Source of the DNA: Chryseobacterium sp. MA9
Lineage (GTDB): Bacteria; Bacteroidota; Bacteroidia; Flavobacteriales; Weeksellaceae
Assembly (NCBI RefSeq): GCF_024399315.1
Contig: NZ_CP075170.1
Location: forward strand, 3,782,001-3,846,000
Length of the DNA: 64,000 nt
Direction of reading: 5' to 3'
Positions 42,948 to 51,793 of this stretch are shown piece by piece. Both the position numbers and the translations under genes were made by a program. The first letter of the stretch is position 1, and each line of letters opens with the position of its first letter. The notes under the pieces are model-generated. The model saw only the letters and a list, made by a program, of their open reading frames with translations, was not told the DNA's origin and ran no database searches.

Positions 42948-44234
42948 TTATTTATACACTTTTTGTATCACTGTGTTTTTGATACCTTTAGCTTCAAGTT
43001 CCTTTTGAAGTTTTGCTGCATCTTCCAACGTGTATACTTTTCCATAGGTATAATAAAAAACGCCATTGTCTTTTTCTCTTTCTACATCTTTCAGGTTCTG
43101 AAGGATGTAAGAATTGCCATTCAGTTTATCCCCGGAGTATACTTCTATCGTGTAATATCCCATATTAATCCTTTGATTAGGCATAAATCCTACGGCAAAA
43201 GCATTTCTAAAGCCTGCATCCTTGGCTGTTTTAAGATTAATATCTTTTACAGAAGCCATATTTGTTACTGCATAGTAATACTTGTATTGTCCGTTCTCCT
43301 TAAGAGTAAGAATATAATTCAGTCCTTTCAGAGCCGGATCATTTTCATTGTATTTCGTAGGCGAACTCATTAATAGAATTCTGAAATCATTTTTCAAAGG
43401 AACTTCTGCAGGTTTTTCCGGTTCCGGCTTTCTGACTGAGATAGAACCTCCCGATTTTCTGTCAACTGCTTTTTTATAATCAATAATAGCATTGTAAATA
43501 CTTTCTGCAATTTCACTCTGTCCCTTGTCTGAAGCGATATAGTGACTTTCCTCAGGGTGATTGATGAAACCTGTTTCTATCAGTACAGACGGCATGGCAT
43601 TCATACGGAGAACGTGAAGGTTCTTTTGGAAAACCCCTCTTGAGGAACGTTTATCTTTATTCACAAAGTTATCCTCTACCAATCCTCCTAAAAGAAGACT
43701 AGATTCCAGATATTTGCTCTGCTGAAGTTTTAATGCAATCAATGATTCCGGAGAATCAGGATTATAAGATCCGAAGGTCTGCTTATCTTTTTCATCCAGG
43801 AAGATCACGTCATTTTCCCTTTTGGCTACCTCAAGATTTTCGTTATTCTGGTTAGGTCCCTGTACATAAGTTTCTGTACCATAGGCTGTAGGTCTTTGAG
43901 AAGAATTACAGTGAATTGATACGAAAAGATCTGCTTTGCTCCTGTTCGCCAGATTAGTTCTATCAGATAGAGATGGGTACTCGTCAATTTTACGGGTATA
44001 TATAACTTTGAAATCTCTGTTTTTCTCTAACATTGCGCCTACTTTTAACGTAATGGCAAGTGTTATGTCTTTTTCAGCGACTCTTCCAATATCGGAATAG
44101 GTCCTATTGGCCCCATGATCACTTCCTCCGTGTCCCGCATCCAGAACGATAGTAAACTTCTTCTGAGAGAAAATAAAGTTACTGGTAAGGATAAGGAGAA
44201 ATGATAAAATTATTTTAAAATTTTGTTTGTGCAT
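42948..44234 (-). CDS. N-acetylmuramoyl-L-alanine amidase with C-terminal SPOR-like domain
   Basis: This enzyme cuts the amide bond between muramic acid and the stem peptide during cell division or wall turnover. It has 428 residues with a signal peptide (FLLILTSNFIFSQ). The amidase_3 domain (about 25-245) has the zinc-site motifs VLDAGHGGSDHGA, FVSIHCNSS and LIETGFINHPEE with the catalytic Glu. After a Pro/Lys-rich linker the C-terminal 130 residues contain a SPOR-like fold (AGFRNAFAVGFMPNQRI, YTYGKVYTLEDAAKLQKEL). It is divergently transcribed from an LptD-like gene 53 bases away, so the two envelope genes share a control region. Confidence 0.92.
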   Translation of the reverse strand: MHKQNFKIILSFLLILTSNFIFSQKKFTIVLDAGHGGSDHGANRTYSDIGRVAEKDITLAITLKVGAMLEKNRDFKVIYTRKIDEYPSLSDRTNLANRSKADLFVSIHCNSSQRPTAYGTETYVQGPNQNNENLEVAKRENDVIFLDEKDKQTFGSYNPDSPESLIALKLQQSKYLESSLLLGGLVEDNFVNKDKRSSRGVFQKNLHVLRMNAMPSVLIETGFINHPEESHYIASDKGQSEIAESIYNAIIDYKKAVDRKSGGSISVRKPEPEKPAEVPLKNDFRILLMSSPTKYNENDPALKGLNYILTLKENGQYKYYYAVTNMASVKDINLKTAKDAGFRNAFAVGFMPNQRINMGYYTIEVYSGDKLNGNSYILQNLKDVEREKDNGVFYYTYGKVYTLEDAAKLQKELEAKGIKNTVIQKVYK

Positions 44235-44256
44235 CTTACAGTTATAAAAATTATAT

Positions 44257-44264
44257 TAATTTTG
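44257..44264 (+). promoter_or_regulatory. Promoter (-7 box) of the LptD-like gene
   Basis: TAATTTTG fits TAnnTTTG. It lies 23 bases before the TTG start at 44288, which supports that start. It sits in the 53-base gap to the divergent amidase gene. Confidence 0.6.
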
Positions 44265-44287
44265 GGCCTTAATTATATATAATAAAA

Positions 44288-46873
44288 TTGGCCAAAACCG
44301 TCCTCAAAAATATATTACAAATTTTAATTATCCTAATTTTTAACAATTTTTTAGCACAGAAAACTCCTGAAAAATTGCCTAAAAATGCGGTTAATGATAC
44401 TATTTCCAAAAAGGATACCATAGTTGTAAAAAAAGAAACTTTGGATGATGTTCTTCGCACAAAAGCTGATGATCAGAGAAGAGACATCCCCAAAAAGATG
44501 ACTTTTCTGAACAAAAATGCGCAGGTGAAGTATCAGGATATGCAGATTGATGCAGACTATATTTCAATAGATGATAATAAAAATCTGATCTACGCCAGAG
44601 GAAAACAGGATTCTTTAGGGAAAATCATTGAACCTGTAATTACCACGCAGGCTGGAAAAAAATACGAAACCAACGAATTCAGCTATAACACAAAAACTAA
44701 ACAGGCAATTGCTTTCAATGCAAGAACAGAAGAAAGTGAAGGGGTAATTATAGCTCAGAAGACCAAAAAATATAACGACTCTGTATTCGCGATGAGAAAA
44801 GCGGATTATACAACGGATGATTATTTCATTAAGAAAAAAGATACAGCTGCGGATTATTTTATGAGAGCTTACAATATTAAGCTGATTAAAACCAAAACAA
44901 AATCCCAGATCGTTACTGGACCTATCCAGATGTTTATCGAGCAGGTTCCTACACCTCTTTACCTTCCGTTTGCCATTTTACCGTTTTCAGATAAAAGAGC
45001 AGCCGGTATCCTGATTCCTAGTTTCGGGGAGAGGGAAGATGTAGGTTTTTTCCTTAACGGAATAGGGTATTACCAACCAATTGGAGAACACTTTGACGTT
45101 AAGGTCCTGGCGGATATTTATACAAAAGGAAGCTGGAATTTGCGTCCTCAGGTGAATTATCAGAAGAAATACCGTTACTCCGGAAACTTTACAGCGGATG
45201 TCGGAACCATGGTAAGAGGTATTAAAGGTTTGGATGACTATACCAAGAACAGTACATATAGAATTAACTGGACCCACTCCCAGGATTCTAAAGCCAATCC
45301 TTTTCTTACATTCAGTGCTTCTGTGGATATTGTAAGTACGAAGTTTTATAACAACCCGCTTAACAACAACTACATTTTCAACCAGAATGTATTGAATACC
45401 CAGCAGAACTCTACGGTAACCCTTACCAAAAGATTTTTGAAACTTCCGGCAACAATTACAGGAACGGCTTCTTATTCACAAAACTTTGCAACAGGATTGG
45501 CAGACCTTCGTCTTCCACAAATGAACGTAGCAATTAACCAGTTTTATCTGTTTAAATCAAGAACAGGAATAAGACAGGGTCTTCTTGAAAATATTACAGT
45601 GAATACAGGTTTCAACCTTACCAATTTTGTGAATACCCAGGAGAACGAGCTGTTTAAAAAAGAAATGTGGGACAAAATGCAGACGGGTCTTAAAAATAAT
45701 ATCGCATTGGCTACCAATACTACAGTGGCAAAATACTTCACATTCAGTTTAAGTGCGAATATCGACAATGCATTGACTACAAAAACCCTGAACAGATTCT
45801 ATGATCCGGTAAAGAATGTAACGGTGGATGAGATCAATAAAAATTTCACAGGATATTCTACATTCTCTACTTCTGCCAGTCTTCAGACCACACTTTTCGG
45901 GATGCTGAAATTCAAAAAAGGATCTGCAGTAGAAGCGGTAAGACACATGATGACACCAAGCGTGAGCTTCACATATTCTCCAGATTTTTCAAGTCCTAAT
46001 TTCGGATATTACAAAAATTATTACAATGCAACCGGAGCGTTGACTCCTTACTCTATTTTCGAAAAAGGAATCATAGGAAGCCCGTCAAGTGGTATGCAGG
46101 GTGCTTTAGGTTTCAATATCGGTAACAATATCGAGATGAAAATAAAGTCTAAGAGTGATTCTACAGGAGTTAAAAAAATCAAGATATTTGAATCTTTAAA
46201 CCTTTCAGGAAGCTACAATTTTGCGGCTAATGATCATCCTTGGTCTGTATTCTCAATCAACGGTCAGTCTTCGTTCTTCAATAATAAACTTACGGTAAAT
46301 ACCAGTCTTGCACTGGAACCTTATAAAATAGATTTCTCTTCAGGTCAGGATTCGGGAGTAAGAACAGAACAGTTCGGGCATTTCAGTGTACAGGGATTCA
46401 ATGTTCAGCTATCTTATCCTTTAAGCAGCGAAATTTTTGGAGAAAAAACAGATTATGCTAAAAAATATTCCTCAAAAGGAGAAGTCCGAAATGAAAATTA
46501 CTATTTTGATGATGATCATTACGCCCACTTTGATCAGGCATGGACTTTAAACATCAGTGCCAACTATGCCTATTCAAAAGGACTGAGCCGATTTGCCAAT
46601 AAGATTGCGTCTATAGGATTAGACGGGAGCATCAAGCTGACTCCTTTCTGGAATATCAACGGAAGTACACATTATGATATGGTGACTAAGGAATTGGCAT
46701 ATACAAGAATTGGTTTCTCAAGAGATCAGCGAAGTTTTACGATCAATTTCAACTGGGTTCCTTTCGGACAGTATAAAGTGTATGACTTCTTTATTGGTAT
46801 AAAAGCCAATATCTTAAGTGACGCACTGAAGTACAAAGACAGAAGCTTTACTCAGCCTAATGCACCTTTCTAA
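44288..46873 (+). CDS. lptD: LptD/OstA-like outer-membrane LPS-assembly protein
   Basis: This is the outer-membrane translocon subunit that inserts lipopolysaccharide into the outer leaflet. It has 861 residues and starts at TTG 44288 (LAKTVLKNILQILIILIFNN, a signal peptide ending LAQK). No ATG fits better. The N-terminal beta-jellyroll (OstA-type) domain includes YQDMQIDADYISIDDNKN, NLIYARGKQ and TTQAGKKYETNEFSYN. The rest is a long barrel (FNYQKKYRYSGNFTADVG, RLPQMNVAINQFYLF) ending GIKANILSDALKYKDRSFTQ. The layout is typical of the flavobacterial LptD-like protein. A short promoter gap separates it from the amidase gene. Confidence 0.87.
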   Translation: MAKTVLKNILQILIILIFNNFLAQKTPEKLPKNAVNDTISKKDTIVVKKETLDDVLRTKADDQRRDIPKKMTFLNKNAQVKYQDMQIDADYISIDDNKNLIYARGKQDSLGKIIEPVITTQAGKKYETNEFSYNTKTKQAIAFNARTEESEGVIIAQKTKKYNDSVFAMRKADYTTDDYFIKKKDTAADYFMRAYNIKLIKTKTKSQIVTGPIQMFIEQVPTPLYLPFAILPFSDKRAAGILIPSFGEREDVGFFLNGIGYYQPIGEHFDVKVLADIYTKGSWNLRPQVNYQKKYRYSGNFTADVGTMVRGIKGLDDYTKNSTYRINWTHSQDSKANPFLTFSASVDIVSTKFYNNPLNNNYIFNQNVLNTQQNSTVTLTKRFLKLPATITGTASYSQNFATGLADLRLPQMNVAINQFYLFKSRTGIRQGLLENITVNTGFNLTNFVNTQENELFKKEMWDKMQTGLKNNIALATNTTVAKYFTFSLSANIDNALTTKTLNRFYDPVKNVTVDEINKNFTGYSTFSTSASLQTTLFGMLKFKKGSAVEAVRHMMTPSVSFTYSPDFSSPNFGYYKNYYNATGALTPYSIFEKGIIGSPSSGMQGALGFNIGNNIEMKIKSKSDSTGVKKIKIFESLNLSGSYNFAANDHPWSVFSINGQSSFFNNKLTVNTSLALEPYKIDFSSGQDSGVRTEQFGHFSVQGFNVQLSYPLSSEIFGEKTDYAKKYSSKGEVRNENYYFDDDHYAHFDQAWTLNISANYAYSKGLSRFANKIASIGLDGSIKLTPFWNINGSTHYDMVTKELAYTRIGFSRDQRSFTINFNWVPFGQYKVYDFFIGIKANILSDALKYKDRSFTQPNAPF

Positions 46874-46880
46874 TATCAGA

Positions 46881-46911
46881 TTGGCATTTGAGAATATAAA
46901 TTTTATATTTG
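46881..46911 (+). promoter_or_regulatory. Promoter of ridA
   Basis: TTG (46881-46883) and TATATTTG (46904-46911) are 20 bases apart, a full TTG-N20-TAnnTTTG match. A 95-base leader with a small ORF follows. Confidence 0.75.
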
Positions 46912-46928
46912 CAATCAAAATAAATTCT

Positions 46929-46970
46929 ATGAAATCACTGCTGACAGAATTTTATTACTGGCAAAAGTGA
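46929..46970 (+). CDS. Possible 13-codon leader peptide before ridA
   Basis: ATG 46929 opens MKSLLTEFYYWQK and stops at TGA 46970, 35 bases before ridA. Four of the last seven residues are aromatic. It lies shortly after the ridA promoter. It may be a regulatory leader peptide or a chance frame. Confidence 0.35.
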   Translation: MKSLLTEFYYWQK

Positions 46971-47005
46971 TAGCATATGACCTTAGAAAAAAATAAATAT
47001 CCGCT

Positions 47006-47386
47006 ATGAAACAAATAATCAACACAGTTAATGCACCTGCAGCTATCGGTCCTTATTCACAAGCTAATATGGCAAATGGAGTTTTGTATATCTCCGGACA
47101 GATTCCTGTAGATCCTGCAACTGGTAAATTGGTAGAAGGCATTGAAAAAGAAACACACCAGGTAATGAAAAACCTTGAAGCAATCCTTACTGAAGCCGGA
47201 ATGACTTTCAAAAACGTTGTAAAAGCTACAATCTTCCTTAAGAGCATGGATGATTTTGCTGTAATGAATGATATCTATGCTTCTTACTTAGATTCAGAAA
47301 GCTATCCTGCCCGTGAAACAGTACAGGTTTCTTGCCTGCCTAAAAATGTGGATATCGAAATCTCTATGATCGCACATCAGGATTAA
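47006..47386 (+). CDS. ridA: RidA-family reactive imine deaminase
   Basis: RidA hydrolyses reactive 2-aminoacrylate and other enamine/imine intermediates made by pyridoxal-phosphate enzymes, in the cytoplasm. It has the usual length, 126 residues. The motifs are APAAIGPYSQANMANGVLYISGQIPVDP (N-terminus), the long helix HQVMKNLEAILTEAGMTFKNVVKATIF, and YPARETVQVSCLPKNVDIEISMIA with the catalytic Arg. The gene overlaps the next one by one base (TAATG), so they are translated together. A promoter and an aromatic-rich leader ORF lie upstream. Confidence 0.95.
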   Translation: MKQIINTVNAPAAIGPYSQANMANGVLYISGQIPVDPATGKLVEGIEKETHQVMKNLEAILTEAGMTFKNVVKATIFLKSMDDFAVMNDIYASYLDSESYPARETVQVSCLPKNVDIEISMIAHQD

Positions 47387-47841
47387 TGAATTTTATAAGA
47401 AATACAATTGCGGTTCTGGTAGGTCTTGGTATTGCAGGGCTTATTATTACTCTTGGTATAAGGGTTTTTCCGCAATGGGTTACTTTTGAGGCTTTTGCTC
47501 CGTTTGAGCACTGGCAGAGGTTTCTTTTCAGTATGAAAGATGATCATGCATTTTTTGGCTTCCTGTTATTTATTTCCGGATTAGGAACTACTATTGGGGG
47601 CGTTGCAACAGCTATCATCGTTAAATATGCTAAAGTAGCTTATGCTATTCTGATCGGTTTTATTATGCTCTTTATCGCGATGCTGGATGTCATAATATTT
47701 CCTTACCATCCTACATTTTATAAGATCTCTATTTTCCTTACGTTCTTTCCGTTTTCCTGGATTGGGGGTAAGATTGTAGAAGTTATTTATGAGCGGAACA
47801 AGCAGAAAAGAATTGCTGAAAAAATGAATAAGCCTAAATAA
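47386..47841 (+). CDS. Small multi-pass membrane protein, coupled to ridA
   Basis: This is a 151-residue membrane protein. Four hydrophobic segments are visible: ITVLVGLGIAGLIITLGIRVF (about 8-25), FFGFLLFISGLGTTIGGVA (about 50-68), VAYAILIGFIMLFIAMLDVIIF (about 85-105), and ISIFLTFFPFSWIGGKIVEVI (about 110-132). A basic C-terminus follows. I do not recognise a named family; it resembles unnamed flavobacterial membrane proteins. The one-base overlap with ridA means the two are probably translated together. A bidirectional terminator ends the unit. Confidence 0.75.
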   Translation: MNFIRNTIAVLVGLGIAGLIITLGIRVFPQWVTFEAFAPFEHWQRFLFSMKDDHAFFGFLLFISGLGTTIGGVATAIIVKYAKVAYAILIGFIMLFIAMLDVIIFPYHPTFYKISIFLTFFPFSWIGGKIVEVIYERNKQKRIAEKMNKPK

Positions 47842-47846
47842 ATAAT

Positions 47847-47880
47847 AAAAAAACGCTGTAGATCTCTGCAGCGTTTTTTG
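47847..47880. terminator. Bidirectional terminator between the ridA unit and the Deg protease gene
   Basis: AAAAAACGCTG (47848-47858) pairs with CAGCGTTTTTT (47869-47879). Both strands give a U-tract, so it can end both converging transcripts. Confidence 0.8.
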
Positions 47881-47910
47881 TTGATATGAAAAACTAATTT
47901 AGTTTCCTTA

Positions 47911-49446
47911 TTAAGGCATTTTGAATCCTCTCTGGTAGTTTCTTCCGTAGTCGTCCATGTATTTTATCTGTGCGGTTCCGGAGAATTTATTCAGTAAACT
48001 TTCCACATCTTTCTGTGAATTTACAGGCTTACCATTGATTTCTGTGATGATATAACCGTCTACAATTCCTGCTTTAGCCATTTCACTTCCTTCTATAACA
48101 TTTTTAGCAACAACTCCACTATTTAAGCCGTAATAAGCTTTCGTTCTGTCATCAATGCTTTGGAATTCTGATCCGATTTTTTCAGTTACACTAAGATCAG
48201 CTTTTGTTCTTGTAGAAGTACCTCCTTTCTGGTCTCTAAGCGTTACGTTAGTAGTACCTTCTTTACCATTTCTTAAATAAGTTACCTGTACTTTATCACC
48301 CGGACGTTTGCTTCCAATGGACATAGAAAGATCTGCAAAGTCCGTGATATCGTAGGTGTCTACTTTTGTGATAACATCTCCTTTTTTCAAGCCTGCATCT
48401 TCTGCACCGCTGTTCTCACCAAATCCTGTGATATAGATTCCAGATCCTACTTTTAGGTTTGTCTTATATTGCTGATTGTAAGAAGTTACCAATTGATCAT
48501 TTGAAAGGTCTAGAGACTGAACTCCTAAGAACCCTCTCTGTACAATTCCGAATTTCTTGATATCCTCAACAATTTTTCTGGCTAAGTTAGAAGGAACAGC
48601 AAATCCGTATCCCTGATAATATCCTGTAGTAGACTGGATTGCAGAGTTGATTCCGATAAGTTCCCCATTTGTATTCACTAAAGCTCCTCCTGAGTTACCT
48701 GGGTTGATTGCAGCATCCGTCTGGATAAAGCTTTCAATAGGATTAGCTGCTTTTCCCTGGCTGCTTAAAATTCCGATCCCTCTTCCTTTAGCAGAAACAA
48801 TACCTGCTGTAACCGTAGAATTTAATCCAAGTGGATTTCCTACTGCTAGTACCCATTGTCCTACGTCAATATTGTCAGAATTGGCAAAATTTAAGTAAGG
48901 AAGACCTTTCTCTTCAATCTTTAACAGAGAGATATCTGTATTTGGATCAGTTCCTACCAAAGTAGCGATATATGATTTTTTGTTGCTCAATACTACTTCC
49001 AGCTTATTGGCACCTGCCACCACGTGGTTATTGGAAATAATGTAACCGTCCGGAGAGATGATTACCCCTGAACCCATTCCTGATGGCATATTGTCAGGAG
49101 CCTGTTGCTGCTTCTGTCTCTGCTGGCCCTGGCCTCTTCCCCCGAAAGGATCTCCGAAGAAAAAGTCGAACAGATCCTGCTCTGAAGCTCTGCTTGCTGT
49201 TCTGTTTTGGTAATTTTTAATGGTAACTACAGCCGGTACGGTTGTTTTGGCTGCTTTTACAAAATCGTCACCTACTGCTCCTGTATTCATTCCTGCAAAT
49301 GAAGTATTAGGTGCTGACGTTGTGAAGTAAGATTGATCTCCGTTGTTGGAGTTGTGTCCTAAATATTGTAAAGCTCCAACGGTAGTAGCTCCGGAAATTA
49401 CTCCTACTACTGCAAATGGTAATAGTTTTTTTAAAGTACTCTTCAT
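47911..49446 (-). CDS. DegP/DegQ-type (HtrA) periplasmic serine protease
   Basis: This is a periplasmic protease and chaperone that removes misfolded exported proteins. I start at ATG 49446 (511 residues), where MKSTLKKLLPFAVVGVISGAT begins a signal/anchor segment. A frame 26 residues longer lies upstream. The trypsin-like domain has the catalytic triad: His in ISNNHVVAG, Asp in DPNTDISLLKI, Ser in INPGNSGGALVNTNG. Two PDZ domains follow (GSGIYITGFGENSGAEDAGLKKGD, and GVVAKNVIEGSEMAKAGIVDGY). A Gln/Gly/Arg-rich loop (GGRGQGQQRQKQQQ) between the first strand and the catalytic core is an oddity of this protein. A promoter lies 52 bases upstream. Confidence 0.94.
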   Translation of the reverse strand: MKSTLKKLLPFAVVGVISGATTVGALQYLGHNSNNGDQSYFTTSAPNTSFAGMNTGAVGDDFVKAAKTTVPAVVTIKNYQNRTASRASEQDLFDFFFGDPFGGRGQGQQRQKQQQAPDNMPSGMGSGVIISPDGYIISNNHVVAGANKLEVVLSNKKSYIATLVGTDPNTDISLLKIEEKGLPYLNFANSDNIDVGQWVLAVGNPLGLNSTVTAGIVSAKGRGIGILSSQGKAANPIESFIQTDAAINPGNSGGALVNTNGELIGINSAIQSTTGYYQGYGFAVPSNLARKIVEDIKKFGIVQRGFLGVQSLDLSNDQLVTSYNQQYKTNLKVGSGIYITGFGENSGAEDAGLKKGDVITKVDTYDITDFADLSMSIGSKRPGDKVQVTYLRNGKEGTTNVTLRDQKGGTSTRTKADLSVTEKIGSEFQSIDDRTKAYYGLNSGVVAKNVIEGSEMAKAGIVDGYIITEINGKPVNSQKDVESLLNKFSGTAQIKYMDDYGRNYQRGFKMP

Positions 49447-49497
49447 TGTATATCTTTCTTGTTTATTAATTAATTTCTTTTTATGTTTTTGAGTAAA

Positions 49498-49505
49498 CAA
49501 ATTTA
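49498..49505 (-). promoter_or_regulatory. Promoter (-7 box) of the Deg protease gene
   Basis: Minus-strand TAAATTTG fits TAnnTTTG. A TTG at 49524-49522 is 16 bases away. The 338-base divergent gap 49447-49784 also holds the trhO promoter; I see nothing else in it. Confidence 0.5.
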
Positions 49506-49742
49506 ATGTTAAATAAGTAAGCAATTAGTATGCTATGTTTCAATTTTAACTAAAATTTAACGGCTATTATGTCATTTTATATCTTATGTCGTAATTGTTA
49601 ATGTCAGAGTTAACAAAGCTTAAAAAAAAATTAAAGAAAATATGGCAGACTTATGGTGTAAAGTAAGACATAATTTATTACTGATCCTGCATTGTTAATG
49701 ACTTGTGATTTGTGTCATAAATATAATTAATTCTAAAATTCT

Positions 49743-49750
49743 TATCTTTG
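49743..49750 (+). promoter_or_regulatory. Promoter (-7 box) of trhO
   Basis: TATCTTTG fits TAnnTTTG and lies 34 bases before the ATG at 49785. No TTG is at the right distance. Confidence 0.55.
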
Positions 49751-49784
49751 CAAAAATTTTATTCTCACTTAAAACGTTTATAGC

Positions 49785-51146
49785 ATGCAACTGTATAACA
49801 CCTTAAGCGCAGAAGAAAGAGCTCAACTTATTGATGAGGCCGGTAAAGACCGTCTTACTTTGTCTTTCTATGCGTATGCCAAAATCGAAGACCCAAAAAA
49901 ATTTCGCGACGAATTATTTATAGCCTGGAATGCACTTGATGCACTTGGTCGTATTTATGTAGCAAAAGAAGGAATCAATGCTCAGATGAGTGTTCCTGCA
50001 GATCAATTTGAGGCTTTTCGAAATACGCTGGAAGTTTATGATTTTATGAAAGGAATCCGTTTGAATGTCGCTGTTGACCAGGATAACTATTCATTTTTAA
50101 AATTAACAATCAAGGTTAGAAATAAAATTGTTGCAGATGGCTTGAATGACGAAACTTTTGATGTTACCAATAAAGGAATTCACCTAAAAGCACAGGAGTT
50201 CAATAATTTACTTGAAGATCCGAATACAATCGTTGTAGACTTCAGAAATCACTATGAAAGTGAAGTAGGCCACTTTGAGGGTGCTATTACTCCGGATGTG
50301 GAAAACTTCAGAGAAAGCTTACCGATTATCAATGAACAGTTACAAGACTTTAAAGAGGATAAAAACCTTTTGATGTACTGTACTGGAGGTATCCGTTGCG
50401 AAAAAGCCAGTGCTTACTTCAAACATCAGGGCTTTAAAAATGTCTACCAATTGGAAGGGGGAATCATTGAGTATACCCGCCAGATTAAAGAAGAAGGAAT
50501 AGAGAGCAAATTTATTGGTAAAAACTTTGTATTTGATCACCGTTTAGGGGAAAGAATTACAGACGATATTATTGCACAATGCCACCAGTGTGGAAAACCT
50601 TGTGATAACCATACCAACTGTGCTAATGATGCATGCCATCTTCTGTTTATCCAGTGTGATGAGTGTAAGACAGCAATGGAAAACTGCTGTTCTACAGAAT
50701 GTCTGGATACCATACATCTGCCTTGGGATGAACAAGTGAAACTAAGAAAAGGATTACAGGTCGGAAATAAAGTCTTCAGAAAAGGAAAGTCTGATGCCTT
50801 GAAATTTAAAAATTCAGGTGATTTATCAGATAAGCCTTTAGCAAAAGCTGAAACAAAGAATATCCGCCAAAAGATTGCTGTCAAAAAAGAGTTGATTGGA
50901 AAAGCAGAGCATTATTTCTCAAAATCAAAAATTGCACAGTTTTTAATTGAAAATAAAGATTTGTCAGTAGGAGATAAAGTGTTAATTTCAGGCCCGACAA
51001 CAGGAGAACAGGAAGTTACCATTACTGAAATCTATGCAAATGGAGGACCTTGTGAAACAGCAAAAATTGGAGATCAGATCACTTTCGAACTTCCATTCAG
51101 AGTTCGTTTATCTGATAAGCTGTACAGAATTGTGCAAAACGCATAA
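49785..51146 (+). CDS. trhO: tRNA uridine-34 5-hydroxylase (rhodanese-domain TrhO/YceA)
   Basis: TrhO hydroxylates uridine 34 of tRNA with molecular oxygen. It has 453 residues, longer than the roughly 350 of E. coli TrhO. The N-terminal acylphosphatase-like domain (LSFYAYAKIEDPKKFRDEL, GRIYVAKEGINAQMSVP) and the rhodanese domain with CTGGIRCEKASAYFKHQGFKNVYQLEGGI are clear. A Cys-rich segment follows (CHQCGKPCDNHTNCANDACHLLFIQCDECKTAMENCC, split here), the UPF0176 signature. The extra C-terminal 130 residues contain KNIRQKIAVKKELIGKAEHYFS and look like a U32/cupin-free nucleic-acid-binding extension common in Bacteroidota, of unknown role. It stands alone with its own promoter. Confidence 0.93.
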   Translation: MQLYNTLSAEERAQLIDEAGKDRLTLSFYAYAKIEDPKKFRDELFIAWNALDALGRIYVAKEGINAQMSVPADQFEAFRNTLEVYDFMKGIRLNVAVDQDNYSFLKLTIKVRNKIVADGLNDETFDVTNKGIHLKAQEFNNLLEDPNTIVVDFRNHYESEVGHFEGAITPDVENFRESLPIINEQLQDFKEDKNLLMYCTGGIRCEKASAYFKHQGFKNVYQLEGGIIEYTRQIKEEGIESKFIGKNFVFDHRLGERITDDIIAQCHQCGKPCDNHTNCANDACHLLFIQCDECKTAMENCCSTECLDTIHLPWDEQVKLRKGLQVGNKVFRKGKSDALKFKNSGDLSDKPLAKAETKNIRQKIAVKKELIGKAEHYFSKSKIAQFLIENKDLSVGDKVLISGPTTGEQEVTITEIYANGGPCETAKIGDQITFELPFRVRLSDKLYRIVQNA

Positions 51147-51217
51147 TCATAAATAAGCGATAAAGCTGCAGAAGCTTGTCCGGTAAAAATTATTTCAGTT
51201 AAAATAACTTAATAATT

Positions 51218-51793
51218 ATGCTAAAAGCTGAGCTTAGAAAAAAATATACCCAAAAAAGAAAAGCCTTGTCTAGTGATGAGGCTTTCTTGTTATCTGAAAA
51301 GATTTTTGAAAATTTCATTCACTATTTCAATCCTAAGAAAGGAGAGAAAGTACACGTCTTTATTCCGATTCCGGCTAGAAAAGAAATTAACACCCAAATC
51401 TTCATTCACTATTTTTTGGCGAAGAATATCCGTGTTTATGTTCCTAAAATTGTAGATGATAAGCTTATCAGTATTGAAATTTTTGAAGATACTGTTTTTG
51501 AAACCAGCCGCTGGGGGATTTCGGAGCCTGTTTCCAATGAGGATTCAGGTGAAAATAACTTTCAATATGTGATTACGCCATTGCTGTACTGTGATAGAAA
51601 AGGTAATAGGGTAGGATATGGGAAAGGTTTTTATGATGGGTTATTCCGGAATATATCGGCAGAGACCAAAAAAATCGGAGTCAATTACTTTGACCCCGAT
51701 GAATATGTGGATGATATCTGGGAAAATGATATTCCCGTCGATTATTTGGTTACTCCTACAGAAGTGCTGTCTTTCTTAAGCGGTTGGGAATAA
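51218..51793 (+). CDS. 5-formyltetrahydrofolate cyclo-ligase
   Basis: This enzyme uses ATP to turn 5-formyltetrahydrofolate into 5,10-methenyltetrahydrofolate, returning it to one-carbon metabolism. It has 191 residues, of normal size. The motifs are KAELRKKYTQKRKALS (N-terminus, substrate-binding basic residues), VHVFIPIPARKEINT, and GNRVGYGKGFYDGLFRNI, the conserved glycine-rich loop that carries the active site. The gene lies 71 bases after trhO on the same strand. Its last 52 bases overlap the end of the lipoprotein gene on the opposite strand, a convergent arrangement. Confidence 0.93.
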   Translation: MLKAELRKKYTQKRKALSSDEAFLLSEKIFENFIHYFNPKKGEKVHVFIPIPARKEINTQIFIHYFLAKNIRVYVPKIVDDKLISIEIFEDTVFETSRWGISEPVSNEDSGENNFQYVITPLLYCDRKGNRVGYGKGFYDGLFRNISAETKKIGVNYFDPDEYVDDIWENDIPVDYLVTPTEVLSFLSGWE

